This document shows positions 34,203-42,539 of a stretch of 51,195 bases of DNA, piece after piece (the stretch's first letter is position 1; each line of letters starts with the position of its first letter). Made by a program: the position numbers and the translations under genes. The DNA comes from RGIG5579 sp045543495 (GTDB taxonomy: Bacteria; Bacillota; Clostridia; Oscillospirales; SIG627). The notes under the pieces are model-generated. The model ran no database searches and was not told the origin of the DNA. It saw only the letters and a list, made by a program, of their open reading frames with translations. The DNA is taken from contig JAZQMO010000023.1 of NCBI GenBank assembly GCA_045543495.1, positions 1-51,195 of the forward strand, in the 5' to 3' direction.

Positions 34203-35483
34203 CTACCTCTCATTGCTTTCTAATGTAATGGGAAGCCCCAGAGACTGCAGGAAGGGATACAGCTTCCGCTCCAGCTCGGGCTCCACCGTATTGCGAACCA
34301 GGGAAATGCGAAGCTGCCCCCCGTAGGAGCAAACGGCGCAGTTATAGGGGGCCTTGCATTGGGGGCCGATGACAAAATCAAAATGGGAAAGATAGGGCGA
34401 AGCCTCCTCGGGCATTTTCATCTCTCCCAAATTGGACAGACAAAGGCAGGCGCTGCTCTCCCCCACCCGATCAAAGACGGCACGCATGACCACATCCTTC
34501 AGGGCACGGGGGACAAGACGGATCAAAAGGCCTTTTTCGCTGTTGACATTTTCGGAAAACAAACGGTTTAAGTGCCGAGGAGTCAAAAGCAGGGCCATTT
34601 GGTGATGCACCTGATTGACGGTCTCTTGGAAATCGGCATCGCACTCCCCTTTTTCCAGCCCCACATTCACCACGGCAACAAAATTCCGCAGGGTCTTGGA
34701 GGGGAAGAATTTTCTTAAATTGGCAGGAATCTGCACCCGCACGGCCCGTTCCCGCAAGCGGGCTCTCTTTTCCTTCTGCAGCTGTGCAATCGAGTACACC
34801 AGCGCCGCAGACAACAGAGCGGTAATGCTAACGCCCCGCTCCCGTGCGGCGGTAAGAAGGGCAGAGGTGGAAAGAGAGGCGGTAGTGACGTGAATATAAT
34901 CGTCAGCCTCACGGCGCCCCTTGAGGGCAAAGGCGGCGTCGCCCTTCCGCTTTTCTCCCACTGGGGTGGCGTAGCGCAAAAAGGCATCTTCCATCTCTTC
35001 CGGATCCACAGGATCCTCGGGGCGCAAAATACCATCAAAGGCAGGTAATATGACCCCGTATTTTTCTTGCAGATAGGCCGCTACAAGGGATTTCAAGAAA
35101 ATACTGCCGCCGATGCCGTCGGTCAGGGCGTGGAAAAACTCCACGGCGATCCTGTTTTCATAATACAAAACACGAAGGGCAAGACCTCGCATTTCCTTGC
35201 GAGTCATCAGGGTCAGGGGGTGGGTCGTTTCAAGACGGGGGATGGGAGAAGCGCTCTCTTCCAGATAATACCAAAAAAAGCCCCTTCCCAAGCGCACGCA
35301 GAGGGAAGGAAATCGGGGAGCGATGCGCCCAACGGCACGCTCCAGCGCCTCGGGATCCACCCTATCCTTCAAGGTACAGGAAAGGCGGAACACATTGCTC
35401 CAGCCCCGTCGCATGGAGGCGGGGAAAATTTTGGCCGCATTGTCCAAACGAAGCCAAGTTCGTCTCTCTCTTTTTTCGTCCAA
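34203..35483 (-). CDS. Alcohol acetyltransferase/condensation-domain-like acyltransferase
   Basis: 426 residues from a TTG at 35483, preceded by GGAGGGGAG; there is no ATG in frame without including the AT-rich intergenic part. The fold is that of the chloramphenicol-acetyltransferase/condensation superfamily: FFHALTDGIGGS at about 118 is a variant of HHxxxDG with the catalytic His kept, and GPQCKAPYNCAVCSYGG corresponds to the C-terminal conserved region. Likely reaction: acyl transfer from a CoA or carrier thioester to an alcohol or amine. It is co-transcribed with DUF6320 and divergent from an acyl-CoA synthetase that could supply its substrate. Confidence 0.75.
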   Translation of the reverse strand: MDEKRERRTWLRLDNAAKIFPASMRRGWSNVFRLSCTLKDRVDPEALERAVGRIAPRFPSLCVRLGRGFFWYYLEESASPIPRLETTHPLTLMTRKEMRGLALRVLYYENRIAVEFFHALTDGIGGSIFLKSLVAAYLQEKYGVILPAFDGILRPEDPVDPEEMEDAFLRYATPVGEKRKGDAAFALKGRREADDYIHVTTASLSTSALLTAARERGVSITALLSAALVYSIAQLQKEKRARLRERAVRVQIPANLRKFFPSKTLRNFVAVVNVGLEKGECDADFQETVNQVHHQMALLLTPRHLNRLFSENVNSEKGLLIRLVPRALKDVVMRAVFDRVGESSACLCLSNLGEMKMPEEASPYLSHFDFVIGPQCKAPYNCAVCSYGGQLRISLVRNTVEPELERKLYPFLQSLGLPITLESNER

Positions 35484-35599
35484 GCTTCTCCCCTCCTTTT
35501 TTTCTTTTATTGTAACAAAAACGAGAAAAAAAAGCAACCGAAACGGGAAAAAAATCAAGGTTTTTCCTTGGGTTTTCGTGATTATCACCAAATTTATCG

Positions 35600-35628
35600 T
35601 TGACAAAGTATGCAAAATGTGATAACAT
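35600..35628 (+). promoter_or_regulatory. Promoter of the acyl-CoA synthetase gene
   Basis: TTGACA (35600), 17 bases, TAACAT (35623-35628), 30 bases before the start. The dyad AGTTTC-AGAAACT just after it (35629-35641) lies at the likely transcription start and could be an operator. Confidence 0.65.
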
Positions 35629-35658
35629 AGTTTCAGAAACTAGATGAGGTGCTTTGTT

Positions 35659-37377
35659 ATGAAACATTTATCGCTCTTGAAAGAGGCTGAAAAACACGAT
35701 CTGATCCGTGATTACGTGGTGGAGGCCGTGGAAAAATACGGCGACCACGACGCTTTCGTTTTGAAAAAGGAAGAACACGGAAAGGCTCATTACCGAAGTG
35801 TGACCTATCACGCTTTTTGGGAGGAGCTTCGCCGTTTCGGATACGGGCTCTGCAAGCTCGGCCTTCAGGGGAAACGAGTTGCGCTCATCGGCCTGAACTC
35901 CTACGAATGGATCCTGACCTACCTTGCCGTGCTTTGCGGCGTAGGGGTCATTGTTCCCTTGGACAAGGAATTGACCGAGCCTGAAATTTTGCTCTCTTTG
36001 GAAAGAAGCCGTGCCGATGCGGTGGTATTTGACTCCAAGCATCAGGATCTGATGCACCGCCTTTCCAAGGAAGAGGGGCACAACATCCAATCCTTCATTT
36101 CTACCCAAAAGCTGTTTGAGGACATTCCCAGCATCGGTGAGATCGGAGAAATGGGCTCTCTTTATATGAAAGAAAGCGATGCCTTTGACAGCTATCATCC
36201 CGATCCCGATGCCCTGACCTCCATTATTTTCACCTCGGGTACCACAAGCCAGTCCAAAGCGGTGATGCTTTCCAACCGCAACATCGCTACCAACCTTTAC
36301 GATCTTTGTCGAGTAGAGCTCCTCTACCCCGAGGACCGCAATCTGGTCTTTCTCCCTCTGCACCACACCTTCGGCTCCGTGGGGCTGACCTATTTTCTTG
36401 TCAGCGGCACCACCAATATGTTCTGCGACGGCTTACGGCACGTGCAAAAGAACCTGAAGGAATACAAGATCACCACCTTTGTTTGCGTTCCCCTGCTGCT
36501 CGAGGTCATGTACCGAAACATTTGGCGAGGCATTGAAAAGAAGGGCCTGACCAAGACCGTGAAGGGGCTTTTGAAATTCAGCAACAGCATGATGAAAACG
36601 GGCATTGACCTTCGAAGAAAGCTGTTTAAGTCCATTTTGGCAGAACTGGGCGGGGAGCTTCGCTTTATCATCAGCGGCGCTTCTGCCATTGACCGTGAGG
36701 TGGCCAAGGGCTTCAATGATTTCGGTATTCTCACCGTACAGGGCTACGGTCTGACCGAAACCAGCCCCGTTTTGAGTGCAGAGAACCCCGAAAACATCCG
36801 TTACGGCTCGGTGGGTCTTCCCTTCCCCTCGGTGGAGATCACCATTGAGAATCAAAATGAGGACGGCATTGGTGAGATCGTGGCCAAGGGCGGCAATGTG
36901 ATGATGGGCTACTACGAAATGCCCGAGGAGACCGAAAAGGTCTTGAAGGACGGAAAGTTCTACACGGGCGATCTGGGCAGGATCGACGAGGATGGCTTCC
37001 TCTTTATCACGGGACGAAAGAAAAACGTGATCGTGCTCAAGAGCGGTAAGAACGTATATCCCGAGGAATTGGAGGAGATCATCGGAAAGCTTCCCTTCGT
37101 CAACGAGGTAATGGTATACGGCAAAAAGAAGGAGGATGACCTTTTAGTTTCTGCCAAGATCGTATACAGCAAGGAATATTTCCGTGAGAAGGCACCCGAT
37201 AAGAGCGAGGAGGAATTGGCCGCTTTGATGAAGGCAGAGATCGTCAAGATCAACGAGGCCCTTCCCGCCTACAAGCATATCAAGCACTTAAACTTCCAGA
37301 CCGCCTCTCTCATTAAGACCAGCACCGCCAAGGTGAAGCGTCACGAGGAGATGGCAAAGGAAGAAGCCGAGGCTTAA
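35659..37377 (+). CDS. AMP-binding long-chain acyl-CoA synthetase-like protein
   Basis: 572 residues from the ATG at 35659 (GATGAGGTG upstream). Adenylate-forming motifs: IIFTSGTTSQSKAVMLSN at about 190-207, GYGLTETSPVLS at about 365, TGDLGRIDEDGF and the C-terminal catalytic-lysine region. It activates a carboxylic acid with ATP and joins it to CoA (or to a carrier protein). No signal or membrane segment. The divergent acyltransferase/DUF6320 pair suggests a shared lipid or ester pathway, although each has its own promoter. Confidence 0.9.
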   Translation: MKHLSLLKEAEKHDLIRDYVVEAVEKYGDHDAFVLKKEEHGKAHYRSVTYHAFWEELRRFGYGLCKLGLQGKRVALIGLNSYEWILTYLAVLCGVGVIVPLDKELTEPEILLSLERSRADAVVFDSKHQDLMHRLSKEEGHNIQSFISTQKLFEDIPSIGEIGEMGSLYMKESDAFDSYHPDPDALTSIIFTSGTTSQSKAVMLSNRNIATNLYDLCRVELLYPEDRNLVFLPLHHTFGSVGLTYFLVSGTTNMFCDGLRHVQKNLKEYKITTFVCVPLLLEVMYRNIWRGIEKKGLTKTVKGLLKFSNSMMKTGIDLRRKLFKSILAELGGELRFIISGASAIDREVAKGFNDFGILTVQGYGLTETSPVLSAENPENIRYGSVGLPFPSVEITIENQNEDGIGEIVAKGGNVMMGYYEMPEETEKVLKDGKFYTGDLGRIDEDGFLFITGRKKNVIVLKSGKNVYPEELEEIIGKLPFVNEVMVYGKKKEDDLLVSAKIVYSKEYFREKAPDKSEEELAALMKAEIVKINEALPAYKHIKHLNFQTASLIKTSTAKVKRHEEMAKEEAEA

Positions 37378-37384
37378 AAGAAAA

Positions 37385-37415
37385 AAGAAGAAGCAAGCAT
37401 TGCTTCTTCTTTTTT
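37385..37415 (+). terminator. Terminator of the acyl-CoA synthetase gene
   Basis: Stem AAGAAGAAGCAA/TTGCTTCTTCTT with a three-base loop and T-run, immediately after the stop. Confidence 0.85.
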
Positions 37416-37416
37416 C

Positions 37417-37445
37417 TTGCAAATCCCAAGGCGGCGTGATAGAAT
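37417..37445 (+). promoter_or_regulatory. Promoter of the HAD-IIA/M81 operon
   Basis: TTGCAA (37417), 17 bases, TAGAAT (37440), 40 bases before the HAD-IIA start codon. It begins just after the preceding terminator. Confidence 0.55.
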
Positions 37446-37484
37446 AAGAAAAAGAACAAAGCTTCAAGGGGAAAGGAAAAGAAT

Positions 37485-38276
37485 ATGACCGTGGATTTTC
37501 GTAATAAAAAAGGCTTTATCTGTGATATGGACGGTGTCATTTATCACGGGAATAAAATTCTTCCCGGGGTGGCCGATTTCATTCATTGGCTTCACGAGGA
37601 AAAGAAGGAATATTTGTTTTTGACCAACAACAGCGGCTTTACCCCGAGAGAATTGCAGCAAAAATTAAAGCGGATGGGGCTGGAGGTTTCTGAGGAGCAT
37701 TTTTACACCAGCGCCCTTGCCACGGCGGCCTTTTTGAAGGAGCAGGCTCCCGGCTGCAGCGTTTACGCCATCGGAGAGGCGGGGCTTTTCAACGCCCTGT
37801 ACGATGCGGGAATCACCATGAACGATGTGAACCCCGATTATGTAGTGGTGGGTGAGGGCAAGGCCTATTCCTTGGAGACCCTGACCAAGGCCACCAATCT
37901 GGTATTGAAGGGGGCAAAGCTCATCGGTGCCAACTCCGATGTTTCCGGCCCCATTGAAAACGGCATCGCTCCCGCCTGCGGGGCCTTAGTCTCTCCCATT
38001 GAAATGGCAACGGGAAAAAAGGCCTATTTCTGCGGAAAGCCCAATCCTCTTATGATGCGAACGGGACTGAAGATCCTGGGCTGTCACTCGGCAGAGGCGG
38101 TGATGGTAGGCGACCGTATGGATACGGATGTAATCTCCGGTCTGGAAAGCGGTATGACTACGGTGCTGGTGCTTTCGGGGGTATCTACCCTTGCTACCCT
38201 TGGCACCTACGGTTACCGCCCCAGCGTGGTGCTGGACGGCGTAGGCGATATTGTGAAAATGGCAAGAGGTGAATAA
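37485..38276 (+). CDS. HAD-IIA family sugar-phosphatase-like hydrolase (NagD-like)
   Basis: 263 residues. Motif I ICDMDGVIYHGNKILPG (nucleophile Asp about 11), motif II LTNNSGFTPRE, the C2 cap typical of NagD, and motif III/IV VMVGDRMDTDV. Members are cytoplasmic phosphatases for nucleotides, sugar phosphates or 4-nitrophenyl phosphate; the substrate is not predictable. The next gene starts at the base right after its stop, so the two are tightly coupled. Confidence 0.9.
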   Translation: MTVDFRNKKGFICDMDGVIYHGNKILPGVADFIHWLHEEKKEYLFLTNNSGFTPRELQQKLKRMGLEVSEEHFYTSALATAAFLKEQAPGCSVYAIGEAGLFNALYDAGITMNDVNPDYVVVGEGKAYSLETLTKATNLVLKGAKLIGANSDVSGPIENGIAPACGALVSPIEMATGKKAYFCGKPNPLMMRTGLKILGCHSAEAVMVGDRMDTDVISGLESGMTTVLVLSGVSTLATLGTYGYRPSVVLDGVGDIVKMARGE

Positions 38277-39767
38277 ATGAGAGTGATCATCGGCCATTTC
38301 GGACACGAGGCAAACACCTTCTCCGAAAAAATGGCAAGCTATGAGGAATTCACCCAGCGAGGCCCCACCTTCGGGGAGGCCTCCATTCTCGCCCACGAGG
38401 GCACGCCCTCCTATTTGGGCGGGATCATTCGCGCCTGTCGGGAGGATGGGGTGGAAATGGTGCCCACCTGCGCCCACACGGCGGCCGCCCCCGTTCTGGA
38501 TCAGGACTGCACCGAGCGGATGCTGGAGTCCATTCTTTCCGTATGCCGAGAAAACAAAGGCAAGGTGGACGGCGTTTGCATTGCGCTCCACGGAGCGGGA
38601 GTTTCGGAGCAAAGCGATGATCTGGAAAGCTTTGTATTAAAAAAGATTCGTGAGATTCTGGGGAACGAGATCCCCATTACGGTTCCTTTGGATCTGCACG
38701 GGAACATTTCCCAAGAGATGGCAACTCTTGCCCAAGGACTTTTTGGAATCCGAAAGTATCCCCATACGGACAAGGCCGAAGCCTCTTACCTTGCCATGAA
38801 GACCCTGACCCGAATGATTCGGGAGGGGGTCCGTGTGCGCTCCTATGTAGTACACCTTCCCCTGATGCTCCCTATTTCGGCAGGACAAACCGCAAAGGCG
38901 CCCTTTCCCGAAATGGAGACTTATTTTAAGAAATACATTGCCCGAGAGGGACTGATCGACGCCTGCCTCTTTCACGGCTTCCCCTACGCCGATGTGGCCG
39001 ACGGCACCGCAAGCGTTGTGGTGGTATCGGAGAATGAGGGCAAGGCGGCCGCAGAGCATCTGGCGCAATATGTCTGGGAGCAAAGGGACAAGTTTTGCAT
39101 AGAATCCCGCACGCCCGCCGAGGCCTTTGCCTTGGCAAAGGAAACCGAAAAAGAGGGCTATATTGTAATCAACGAGGCCAGCGACAATCCCGGCGGAGGC
39201 TGCCCCGGTGACGGCACCCATCTGCTGAGGGAAATGCTGAAGGAAAATCTGCCCCGTTCCATTTTCGGATATATGGTGGATGCCGAATGCGCCGACATTC
39301 TCTTTCGTCACCGCCCGGGGGATCGGGTGGACCTGACCCTTGGAGGAAAGCACGAGAAAATCTTCGGAGAGCCCCTTGTGATTCGGGATGCCGAGATCAT
39401 CTCTCTGTCAAACGGGGTGTTCCGCCACACCTCTCCCAATTTAAGAGGCGTGGAGACTTCTCTGGGAAAAAGCGCACGGATCCGAGTCGGGAACGTGGAG
39501 ATCATCATCGGCTCCAACCGCAATCAAACCTTTGATGATCGCCCCTTTGCAGTACTGGGAGCGGATCTGAGAGAATACCGCTATGTAGGCCTGAAATCCA
39601 CACAGCACTTTCAATCCTTCTTTGGTGACAAGGCGGCTCGGATCATTTCCTGCGATCCGCCGGGGCTGAACAGTGCCGATCTGCATACCTTTGAATATAA
39701 AAAAATCCCCCGTCCCGTTTATCCTTTGGACGAAGGGGTGGTATTCTGCACAAAAAAGAGCGAGTAA
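38277..39767 (+). CDS. M81 family metallopeptidase (MlrC-like)
   Basis: 496 residues. GHFGHEANTFS, ALHGAGVSEQSDD at about 107, DLHGNIS and KYPHTDKAE are the conserved N-terminal M81/DUF1485 motifs with the metal-binding His and Asp residues; the C-terminal MlrC domain follows. MlrC in Sphingomonas finishes microcystin breakdown, but in most bacteria the family has no known substrate, and small cyclic or D-amino-acid peptides are only a guess. It lies in an operon with the HAD-IIA phosphatase. Confidence 0.87.
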   Translation: MRVIIGHFGHEANTFSEKMASYEEFTQRGPTFGEASILAHEGTPSYLGGIIRACREDGVEMVPTCAHTAAAPVLDQDCTERMLESILSVCRENKGKVDGVCIALHGAGVSEQSDDLESFVLKKIREILGNEIPITVPLDLHGNISQEMATLAQGLFGIRKYPHTDKAEASYLAMKTLTRMIREGVRVRSYVVHLPLMLPISAGQTAKAPFPEMETYFKKYIAREGLIDACLFHGFPYADVADGTASVVVVSENEGKAAAEHLAQYVWEQRDKFCIESRTPAEAFALAKETEKEGYIVINEASDNPGGGCPGDGTHLLREMLKENLPRSIFGYMVDAECADILFRHRPGDRVDLTLGGKHEKIFGEPLVIRDAEIISLSNGVFRHTSPNLRGVETSLGKSARIRVGNVEIIIGSNRNQTFDDRPFAVLGADLREYRYVGLKSTQHFQSFFGDKAARIISCDPPGLNSADLHTFEYKKIPRPVYPLDEGVVFCTKKSE

Positions 39768-39785
39768 AGACTCGCTCTTTTTTTA
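39752..39785. terminator. Bidirectional terminator between M81 and HAD genes
   Basis: Perfect stem with core GAGCGAGT/ACTCGCTC, loop AAAG, A-run on one side and T-run on the other. It overlaps the M81 stop codon and ends both convergent genes. Confidence 0.9.
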
Positions 39786-40433
39786 GATCAGATCCAAAAG
39801 CTCCGAGGGCTCCCCGATCAGGTGGGTGGGAGCCAAGCGCTCCAATTTCTCCCGTGTGCGATAGCCCCAAAGAGCGGCCACCGTATCCACTCCCGCACGC
39901 TTTCCCGTTTCCATATCCACCTCGGTATCACCCACATACAGGCAATCCTCGATTTTCACATTCAACTGCTTCAAAATATCAAAAACACCGGCAGGATCAG
40001 GCTTTACCACCCCATCCTCCCGATCTCCTCGGATGATGGAAAAGGTGCCTTTTCCGAAATACTGCTCTATTATGATATCACAGGACTTTTGATCCTTATT
40101 GGACAAGACGGCAAGAAGAACCCCTTTTTCCTTCAAACGGGAAAGGGCGGGGATGATCCCCTCATAGGGCTCCACCTCATCGGGGGTCAAGCGATCGTTT
40201 CTCTGACTGTAAAGACGCCAGAATTCATCATAAAAGCGGTGCTCCATGTCCCCTGCGGCCTCCAGAATGGCAAACACATAGCCCTCCACGCCGCCACCGG
40301 AAAAGCCCTTGTAGCGCTCTCGGGGAAAGCCCGAAAAGCCAAGGGATTCCAAAGCAAAGTTCCCGCAGACCTGCATTGCCAGCGTGGTATCCAACAGGGT
40401 TCCGTCCAAATCAAAAATAATTAGTTTTTTCAT
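39783..40433 (-). CDS. HAD-superfamily hydrolase, phosphoglycolate-phosphatase-like
   Basis: 216 residues from the ATG at 40433 with a modest AAGGAA site. Motifs: LIIFDLDGTLLDTTLAM (nucleophile Asp about 8), AVLSNKDQK, and YVGDTEVDMETGKRAGVDTV. A helical C1 cap between them matches the Gph/PpaX subgroup. It probably dephosphorylates phosphoglycolate or another small phosphoester, a housekeeping repair role. It is downstream of the tRNA-Glu islet, 55 bases after the small lipoprotein gene, so the islet transcript may read into it. Confidence 0.87.
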   Translation of the reverse strand: MKKLIIFDLDGTLLDTTLAMQVCGNFALESLGFSGFPRERYKGFSGGGVEGYVFAILEAAGDMEHRFYDEFWRLYSQRNDRLTPDEVEPYEGIIPALSRLKEKGVLLAVLSNKDQKSCDIIIEQYFGKGTFSIIRGDREDGVVKPDPAGVFDILKQLNVKIEDCLYVGDTEVDMETGKRAGVDTVAALWGYRTREKLERLAPTHLIGEPSELLDLI

Positions 40434-40488
40434 ATTATTATTCCTTTTTGTTGCGAGTTGGTAATATGGGGCATACAAGCTACTTAAT

Positions 40489-40884
40489 TTATGCCCAGTG
40501 CAGCTCATAATAATACCAATTGTCAGAAATCTTTTTCACAAAACACCAATCCGTACCGGTGTTTGGTTTTCCGAAATATACGCCACCATCCTCATTGTGA
40601 AGATCCTTTTGAATTGTTTCTAAATCGTTTCCATCGTAAAAATCAGGCAGTAACCATTCATCTTCGGAAGAATAATAATACCCGTAGTATACTCCACCGA
40701 CACTCAGCCCCGTTGCTTCGTAATCATAGAATTCGCTTTCTTCCGCAGGGGAAAACGAATCCCTATTTTCCGTTACATAATCGGATATCTCTTGATACAT
40801 CTCGCCGGATACCGACATTCCGCCACAAGCACACACGGAAAAGACGAAAAAACAGATCATTTGTATACACCATAGCTTCCTCAT
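40489..40884 (-). CDS. Small lipoprotein-like protein, tRNA-Glu islet
   Basis: 131 residues. A signal sequence ends in VCAC, a possible lipobox (Cys20), so the protein is probably secreted and lipid-anchored. The mature part is acidic and tyrosine-rich (GGVYYGYYYSSEDEW) with no family I know. Its ATG overlaps the stop of the four-helix-bundle gene (ATGA), a translational coupling repeated with a different partner in the tRNA-Gln islet. AT-rich relative to the chromosome; likely accessory cargo. Confidence 0.72.
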   Translation of the reverse strand: MRKLWCIQMICFFVFSVCACGGMSVSGEMYQEISDYVTENRDSFSPAEESEFYDYEATGLSVGGVYYGYYYSSEDEWLLPDFYDGNDLETIQKDLHNEDGGVYFGKPNTGTDWCFVKKISDNWYYYELHWA

Positions 40885-41234
40885 TTCGCACCTTCCTTTG
40901 CGGTTCTGCAGGATGCGATCAACATTGCTCTTAAGGAAGTGCATTTGGATGAAAGAGCTTTGAAGGTTTGCTCATCAATATATTTTGTTCTATACAAGAG
41001 TTCAAGCCAATACCCCGTTTCGCTTGCTTCTTTCAAGGCGATTTCAAGTTTGGAAATAAAATCTTTTTTACCTTGTGCGTACTGCGCTTCGTGGATATTG
41101 GCGCCGATGCTTGTACCGCTTCTGCCGATTTGATTGGAGATAATAGACTCCTTAACGGATTTTAAATGATTTACCAATTCAAGTATATCAACGGAAAATT
41201 CCATAGAAAGATTTTTAAGCTTTGAATCTGACAT
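40881..41234 (-). CDS. Four-helix-bundle protein, S23/Avd fold (islet copy 1)
   Basis: 117 residues, the full family length. It begins MSDSKLKNLS, and the core GRSGTSIGANIHEAQYAQ with SKLEIALKEASETGYWLEL is diagnostic for the S23 four-helix-bundle family. Relatives are encoded in 23S rRNA intervening sequences, and the fold is shared with the Avd protein of diversity-generating retroelements. Here no rRNA or reverse transcriptase is nearby. Its own promoter lies between it and hairpin array 1. A second copy lies at 43693-44040 in the same context. Nucleic-acid binding is plausible from the fold; a role with the hairpin array is my inference. Confidence 0.88.
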   Translation of the reverse strand: MSDSKLKNLSMEFSVDILELVNHLKSVKESIISNQIGRSGTSIGANIHEAQYAQGKKDFISKLEIALKEASETGYWLELLYRTKYIDEQTFKALSSKCTSLRAMLIASCRTAKEGAK

Positions 41235-41256
41235 AATACACACCTCACTTTTTCGC

Positions 41257-41285
41257 ATTATATCACAAAACAAACATACTTGCAA
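41257..41285 (-). promoter_or_regulatory. Promoter of the four-helix-bundle gene, copy 1
   Basis: Minus strand TTGCAA, 17 bases, TATAAT, 22 bases before the start codon. The core TTTGTGATATAATG also occurs before copy 2. It directly follows hairpin array 1. Confidence 0.7.
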
Positions 41286-41292
41286 ACAAGCG

Positions 41293-41420
41293 ATAAGTGA
41301 TGTCGCTTCGCTGTGATAGGTGATGCGATGCGTTCTGCTCACGCGCCGAAGGCGTGCATCACGGGCGAAGCCTGCATCACGCACGCAGTGCGCATCACGT
41401 TCCGCAAGGAACGCATCACT
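41293..41420. repeat. Hairpin array 1, linker GCATCAC/GTGATGC
   Basis: Plus-strand order: GTGATG, a TCGCTTCGCT hairpin, GTGATAG, GTGATGC, a central segment, then four units of hairpin plus GCATCAC. The hairpins are CGCC-GAA-GGCG, GGGC-GAA-GCCT, GCAC-GCA-GTGC and GTTCC-GCAA-GGAAC: their stems differ while the linker is constant. The left linkers are the reverse complement of the right ones. The array ends GCATCACTCAAAAAAGCC, running into the tRNA-Glu terminator. Too short and too palindromic for CRISPR. Confidence 0.85.
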
Positions 41421-41421
41421 C

Positions 41422-41462
41422 AAAAAAGCCCAATTTGTCTGATAGACAAATTGGACTTTTTT
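41422..41462 (-). terminator. Terminator of tRNA-Glu
   Basis: Stem CCAATTTGTC/GACAAATTGG extended by A/T pairs, with six T on the minus strand, three bases after the tRNA CCA. Confidence 0.85.
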
Positions 41463-41464
41463 GT

Positions 41465-41539
41465 TGGTGACCCGTACGGGAATTGAACCCATGTTACCGC
41501 CGTGAAAGGGCGGTGTCTTAACCTCTTGACCAACGGGCC
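41465..41539 (-). tRNA. tRNA-Glu(TTC)
   Basis: GGCCCGT pairs with ACGGGTC (one G-U pair), discriminator A, CCA encoded. Anticodon loop CTTTCAC with anticodon TTC. T loop TTCAATT. 75 bases with CCA. Confidence 0.95.
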
Positions 41540-41609
41540 GAATACTTTTGGTATTATAACGAAAAGAGAATGGTTTGTCAAGAGATTTTGATGTTTTTTT
41601 CAAAAAAAA

Positions 41610-42518
41610 TCACTCGTTTGGCTCCAAAGCCTCCCCTTGGCGCAGACCTGCGGAATCAAAATGGTCCCGAAGTCCGTTCAAAACACGCTTTTTATCGGCA
41701 GTCCAAAGAGGGGCCAAAAGCTCTTTTTTGTCTCCATCCCCCGTGAGGCGGTGAATGACGATATCCTTTGGGGTATGGCGCAAAAGATCGGTAATGCGAA
41801 CAAAATACTCCTCCCGTGTCAGAGGGGTATAATTCATTTTAGCAAGATCGGTGCCCCGCAGGACGTGGAGCAGATGGAATTTGATTCCGAAAATGCCGTG
41901 AGAGGCGACGAAGCGAAGGGAATTCAGTTCATCCTCGTGGCTTTCCTCGGGAAGGCCCAGGATCAAATGGACGATCACATCAATTCCGCGAGCCTTGAGA
42001 TCGTTCACCGCCTCGGTAAACACCGAGTTTTCATAGCCACGGCGGATCAGGCGGGCGGTTTTTTCCTTGGCCGTTTGAAAGCCAAGCTCCACCCAAACGG
42101 GCTTGATGCGATTCAGCTCCTCCAATAGATCAAGCACCTCAGGCGGCAAGCAATCCGGACGGGTGGCAACGGAAAGGGCTACCACCTCGGGATCGGATAT
42201 GGCACCAAAAAACAACTCCCGCTGAAGAGAAACGGGGCCGTAGGTAGAGGTGAAGGACTGAAAATAAGCAATATAAGAAGGATCCTCCCCCACCTTTCGG
42301 CGAACTCGCTCCTTGGCCTCAAAAAGCTGCTGTGACAGAGGAAGCGTTCCCTTGGCGGCAAAATTACCGCTCCCCTCCCCCGAGCAAAAGATGCACCCGC
42401 CCGTTCCCACCGTGCCGTCACGGTTGGGACAGGTAAAGGGGGTGGAAAGAGAAATCTTATACACCTTTTTCCCGAAGGTATTGCGAAGATAGGTATTCAG
42501 GCTGTAATAATGCTCCAT
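41610..42518 (-). CDS. TIGR01212-type radical SAM protein (YhcC-like)
   Basis: 302 residues. The cluster cysteines are in TCPNRDGTVGTGGCIFC near the N terminus, the spacing typical of the YhcC/Elp3-like TIGR01212 group; LGFQTAKEKTARLIRRGYE and HLILGLPEESHEDE follow. The family uses S-adenosylmethionine radical chemistry; its substrate is unproven, with tRNA-related roles often suggested. GGGGGAGC precedes the ATG. It starts 21 bases after a hypothetical gene and so may share its transcript. Confidence 0.87.
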   Translation of the reverse strand: MEHYYSLNTYLRNTFGKKVYKISLSTPFTCPNRDGTVGTGGCIFCSGEGSGNFAAKGTLPLSQQLFEAKERVRRKVGEDPSYIAYFQSFTSTYGPVSLQRELFFGAISDPEVVALSVATRPDCLPPEVLDLLEELNRIKPVWVELGFQTAKEKTARLIRRGYENSVFTEAVNDLKARGIDVIVHLILGLPEESHEDELNSLRFVASHGIFGIKFHLLHVLRGTDLAKMNYTPLTREEYFVRITDLLRHTPKDIVIHRLTGDGDKKELLAPLWTADKKRVLNGLRDHFDSAGLRQGEALEPNE

Positions 42519-42539
42519 TTTGCTCCCCCTTCTTTTGGA

